Shown in pieces: positions 4,931 through 6,734 of a DNA stretch of 6,734 nt; the stretch's first letter is position 1; every line of letters starts with the position of its first letter. The DNA lies in NCBI GenBank assembly GCA_020723725.1, contig DYIG01000090.1:1-6734 (forward strand), written 5' to 3'. The DNA is from Thermaerobacter marianensis. GTDB lineage: Bacteria > Bacillota > Sulfobacillia > DYIH01 > DYIG01. The position numbers were made by a program, and so were the translations under genes. The notes under the pieces were generated by a model that did not search any database, was not told the DNA's origin, and saw nothing but the letters and a program-made list of their open reading frames with translations.

Positions 4931-6415
4931 GTGGCGGCAAAGACGGTCACAGCCCTCCAGGGTTCCAAGGTTTCAAGCAGGCTTGAGGAGAATCGTTCCT
5001 TTATAGAGAAAGAGCTCGGTTTCGGCGTAAGCTTTGACGTCATTATCAAGGAAGTCTCCTTTGGCGGCAAAGAAGCGTTTATGCTGGCGATAGACGGTTT
5101 CTTTCAGGCCCAGGTCATGACCGAGTTGACCCTATACCTCTTGCGGTCCAGGCGCGAGGACCTGGTCCCTCACACGACGGAAAAACTGCTGACGCGACGG
5201 ATCGGGTACCTTGAGACCCAAACGGAAACTGATCTCGACAAGGTAGTGGAGAGGGTGCTCTCCGGTTTTACCGCACTCTTTGTCGACGGCGAGTCGGAGG
5301 CCATTCTGATTGAGGCCCGTACCTATCCCGGGCGGATGCCGGAGGACCCGGAATTGGAGAAGGTGCTCCGCGGCCCGCGAGACGGTTTCACCGAGACACT
5401 ATTGGTCAACACCACCCTGATAAGACGCCGGCTGCGTGACCCCCGTCTGCGCACCGAGGTAATACCTGTAGGCAGGCGCTCGCGCACAGATGTGGCGGTT
5501 TTATACATAGAGGATATCGCCAACCCCGGTTTGGTTGAGAAGATACGTCAGGGACTAAAGGACATTGTCGTAGACGGGCTTCCCATGGCGGAAAAGAGCC
5601 TGGAGGAGTTCCTGACGGGACGCAAGAAGTGGTGGAACCCCTTTCCGGTTGTGCGCTATACAGAGAGGCCGGACATTGTGGCCGTTCACCTCCTGGAGGA
5701 TCATGTGGTGGTCATATCGGACACCTCGCCCGTCGCCATGATCCTCCCGGCCACCTTCTTCCACCACATCCAGCACGCCGAAGAGTTCCACCAGGACGTG
5801 GTCGTGGGGGTATTCTTCCGCATCATACGGTCAATAGCCGTTCTGCTGGCCTGGATCGGCACACCGCTATACGTGGCGCTGGCCTTGAGTCACGACATGC
5901 TGCCCAAAAGCCTTGAGTTTATCGGCCCCAGGGAGGATGCCAAGGTGCCGTTGTTTCTACAATTCATCTTTGGGGAGCTGGGGGTAGAATTGATACGTAT
6001 GGCGCTTATCCATACACCCACGGCACTGGCGACCTCGCTCGGTGTAATCGGTGCCATTCTTTTGGGGCAACTGGCTGTGCAGGTTGGGCTCTTTACAAAC
6101 GAAGCGATATTGTATGTCGCTCTATCGGCCCTGGGGTTCTTTGCCATACCCAGCGCAGAACTGGGGGCGGCGATCCGCCTGATGCGCTTGGGCCTATTGG
6201 TGATGGCCGGGATCTGGCGCCTTCCCGGTGTGGCCTTGGGAATAGTACTTAACTTCCTCCTGCTCCTGCGGACCAAGTCCTTTGGTTTGCCCTACCTGTG
6301 GCCCTTCATACCCTATAACCCTAAGGCCCTGGTTCACGTGTTAGTTAGACAGCCCATTCCTGTGATACAGGAGAGGGCGGGGGTTTTGCGGCCCATAGAC
6401 CCTACCCGGCGGTAA
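4931..6415 (+). CDS. spoVAF: Stage V sporulation protein AF (GerA-family germination protein)
   Basis: Integral membrane protein of 494 residues in the family of the A subunits of germinant receptors (GerAA); SpoVAF is associated with SpoVA in the spore inner membrane and in Bacillus has been linked to amplifying germination. The N-terminal cytoplasmic region (about 1-290) carries the family motif RGPRDGFTETLLVNTTLIRRRL (147-168) and DVAVLYIEDIANP (187-199). The membrane domain has hydrophobic segments near 296-319, 366-388, 391-412 and 416-446, with further hydrophobic stretches around 250-275 and 340-360. It closes with PFIPYNPKAL (458-467). Start GTG 4931 has a GGTGGTGGAA ribosome-site-like stretch 6-15 bases upstream and leaves a 20-base gap after spoVAE. 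A germinant receptor A subunit is the alternative, but position directly behind spoVAE decides for SpoVAF; no B or C receptor subunits follow in the window. Confidence 0.95.
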   Translation: MAAKTVTALQGSKVSSRLEENRSFIEKELGFGVSFDVIIKEVSFGGKEAFMLAIDGFFQAQVMTELTLYLLRSRREDLVPHTTEKLLTRRIGYLETQTETDLDKVVERVLSGFTALFVDGESEAILIEARTYPGRMPEDPELEKVLRGPRDGFTETLLVNTTLIRRRLRDPRLRTEVIPVGRRSRTDVAVLYIEDIANPGLVEKIRQGLKDIVVDGLPMAEKSLEEFLTGRKKWWNPFPVVRYTERPDIVAVHLLEDHVVVISDTSPVAMILPATFFHHIQHAEEFHQDVVVGVFFRIIRSIAVLLAWIGTPLYVALALSHDMLPKSLEFIGPREDAKVPLFLQFIFGELGVELIRMALIHTPTALATSLGVIGAILLGQLAVQVGLFTNEAILYVALSALGFFAIPSAELGAAIRLMRLGLLVMAGIWRLPGVALGIVLNFLLLLRTKSFGLPYLWPFIPYNPKALVHVLVRQPIPVIQERAGVLRPIDPTRR

Positions 6416-6560
6416 ATTCCAAAGTCATCATAACGTTTTTACCTGAAGCGACGGGTGACATAACTCGGAGAGTGAAATCGGTAAGCACATTGTGTAGAGC
6501 CGTGGGAGTGATTCGAGGGCGTTTTCCGGCGGTTTACGCGGGGACGCGGGGGTTTGGGCC

Positions 6561-6583
6561 GATGTTGCGGGAACTCCAACGTC
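6561..6583 (+). repeat. Hairpin GATGTTG / CAACGTC
   Basis: Inverted repeat of 7 pairs (one G-T) with a 9-base loop: GATGTTG (6561-6567) and CAACGTC (6577-6583). GGC before and GCC after could extend it across an internal loop. No T run follows, so it is not an intrinsic terminator. Function unknown; it may be part of an RNA leader. Confidence 0.4.
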
Positions 6584-6635
6584 CGCAGCCGGTGTGGTAG
6601 GGTAAAAATCTCCGAGGGGAGCAGTGGCGGCGCAG

Positions 6636-6649
6636 GGGTAGTCCTACCC
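6636..6649 (+). repeat. Small hairpin GGGTA / TACCC
   Basis: GGGTA (6636-6640), loop GTCC, TACCC (6645-6649). A second copy of GGGTA at 6600-6604 could pair with the same TACCC instead, giving two exclusive pairings. Short enough to be chance; no terminator T run follows. Confidence 0.35.
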
Positions 6650-6734
6650 AATGCATGGCAAAATCAGGAATGAGGCTAATTTCCCGTAATTTTCCCCCGG
6701 ATTCTCACACACTCTTTCAATATGATTTTCTTGA

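Larger units (their letters stand above)
6416..6734. other. Non-coding region downstream of spoVAF
   Basis: I see no convincing gene in these 319 bases on either strand. The only longer open frame, on the - strand at 6439-6651, encodes a Pro/Arg-rich low-complexity peptide without a ribosome site. The first part (6416-6500) is of mixed composition and holds no clear terminator for spoVAF. The middle (6500-6650) is rich in G and contains short hairpins. The end (6660-6734) is A+T-richer, as expected ahead of a next gene, with TATGAT at 6721-6726 but no good partner -35. No known riboswitch, T-box, tRNA or structured RNA signature was recognised. Confidence 0.6.

Noticed and set aside
6497..6503. 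GAGCCGT resembling the first strand of group II intron domain V
   Set aside because: The matching ACGGTTC strand and GAAA loop are absent and no reverse transcriptase is present.
6439..6651. 70-residue open frame on the - strand after spoVAF
   Set aside because: Pro/Arg-rich, low complexity, no ribosome site and no resemblance to any family I know; typical of chance frames in G-rich DNA.
6460..6660. Lysine or glycine riboswitch before a possible lysA
   Set aside because: GGAGAG and GAGGGGAGC fragments are seen, but the conserved cores of those classes are missing and the next gene is outside the window.
6653..6681. GCATG as the -35 of a second forespore promoter
   Set aside because: The expected -10 position reads GCTAATT, a poor fit to sigma-G or sigma-F; the match rests on five bases only.
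1..6734. CRISPR array, insertion sequence, tRNA or rRNA
   Set aside because: No regularly spaced repeats, transposase, terminal inverted repeats or RNA-gene signatures found.

Overview
The window is a piece of chromosome from an endospore-forming member of the Firmicutes. It carries nearly complete spoIIA and spoVA loci side by side, all on the + strand, with G+C-rich coding and frequent GTG/TTG starts. The short spoVA set (AC, AD, AE, AF without AA, AB or the AEa paralogue) and the protein sequences suggest a Clostridia-type organism, perhaps a Peptococcaceae/Moorella-like anaerobe, rather than Bacillus. The genus is inference and cannot be fixed from the sequence alone.

Layout: (1) 2-892 is the 3' part of a FtsX/MacB-type ABC transporter permease that enters from the left edge. 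(2) 893-959 is a short gap holding a strong match to a sigma-H promoter and two Shine-Dalgarno sequences in tandem. (3) 960-2474 is the spoIIA operon: spoIIAA (anti-anti-sigma), spoIIAB (anti-sigma kinase) and sigF, with sigF overlapping the end of spoIIAB and having an unusually short N-terminus. (4) 2475-2576 holds a hairpin and a forespore-type (sigma-F/sigma-G-like) promoter. (5) 2577-6415 is a tightly packed, partly overlapping operon: an unrecognised 58-residue single-pass membrane protein, a dodecin-family protein lacking the flavin-stacking tryptophan, then spoVAC, spoVAD, spoVAE and spoVAF. (6) 6416-6734 is non-coding as far as I can see, with small hairpins but no recognisable RNA class.

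How it works together: in the predivisional cell sigma-H would transcribe spoIIA. SpoIIAB holds sigma-F inactive until dephosphorylated SpoIIAA releases it in the forespore. Forespore sigma factors would then transcribe the second operon, whose SpoVA proteins load calcium-dipicolinate (Ca-DPA) into the spore core and release it at germination. Direct adjacency of the master switch and its late output is therefore a compact forespore module. The main novelty candidates are the two small genes at the head of the spoVA operon: the unknown membrane peptide and the Trp-less dodecin, which sit where they could act in Ca-DPA or cofactor storage. That role is a hypothesis.
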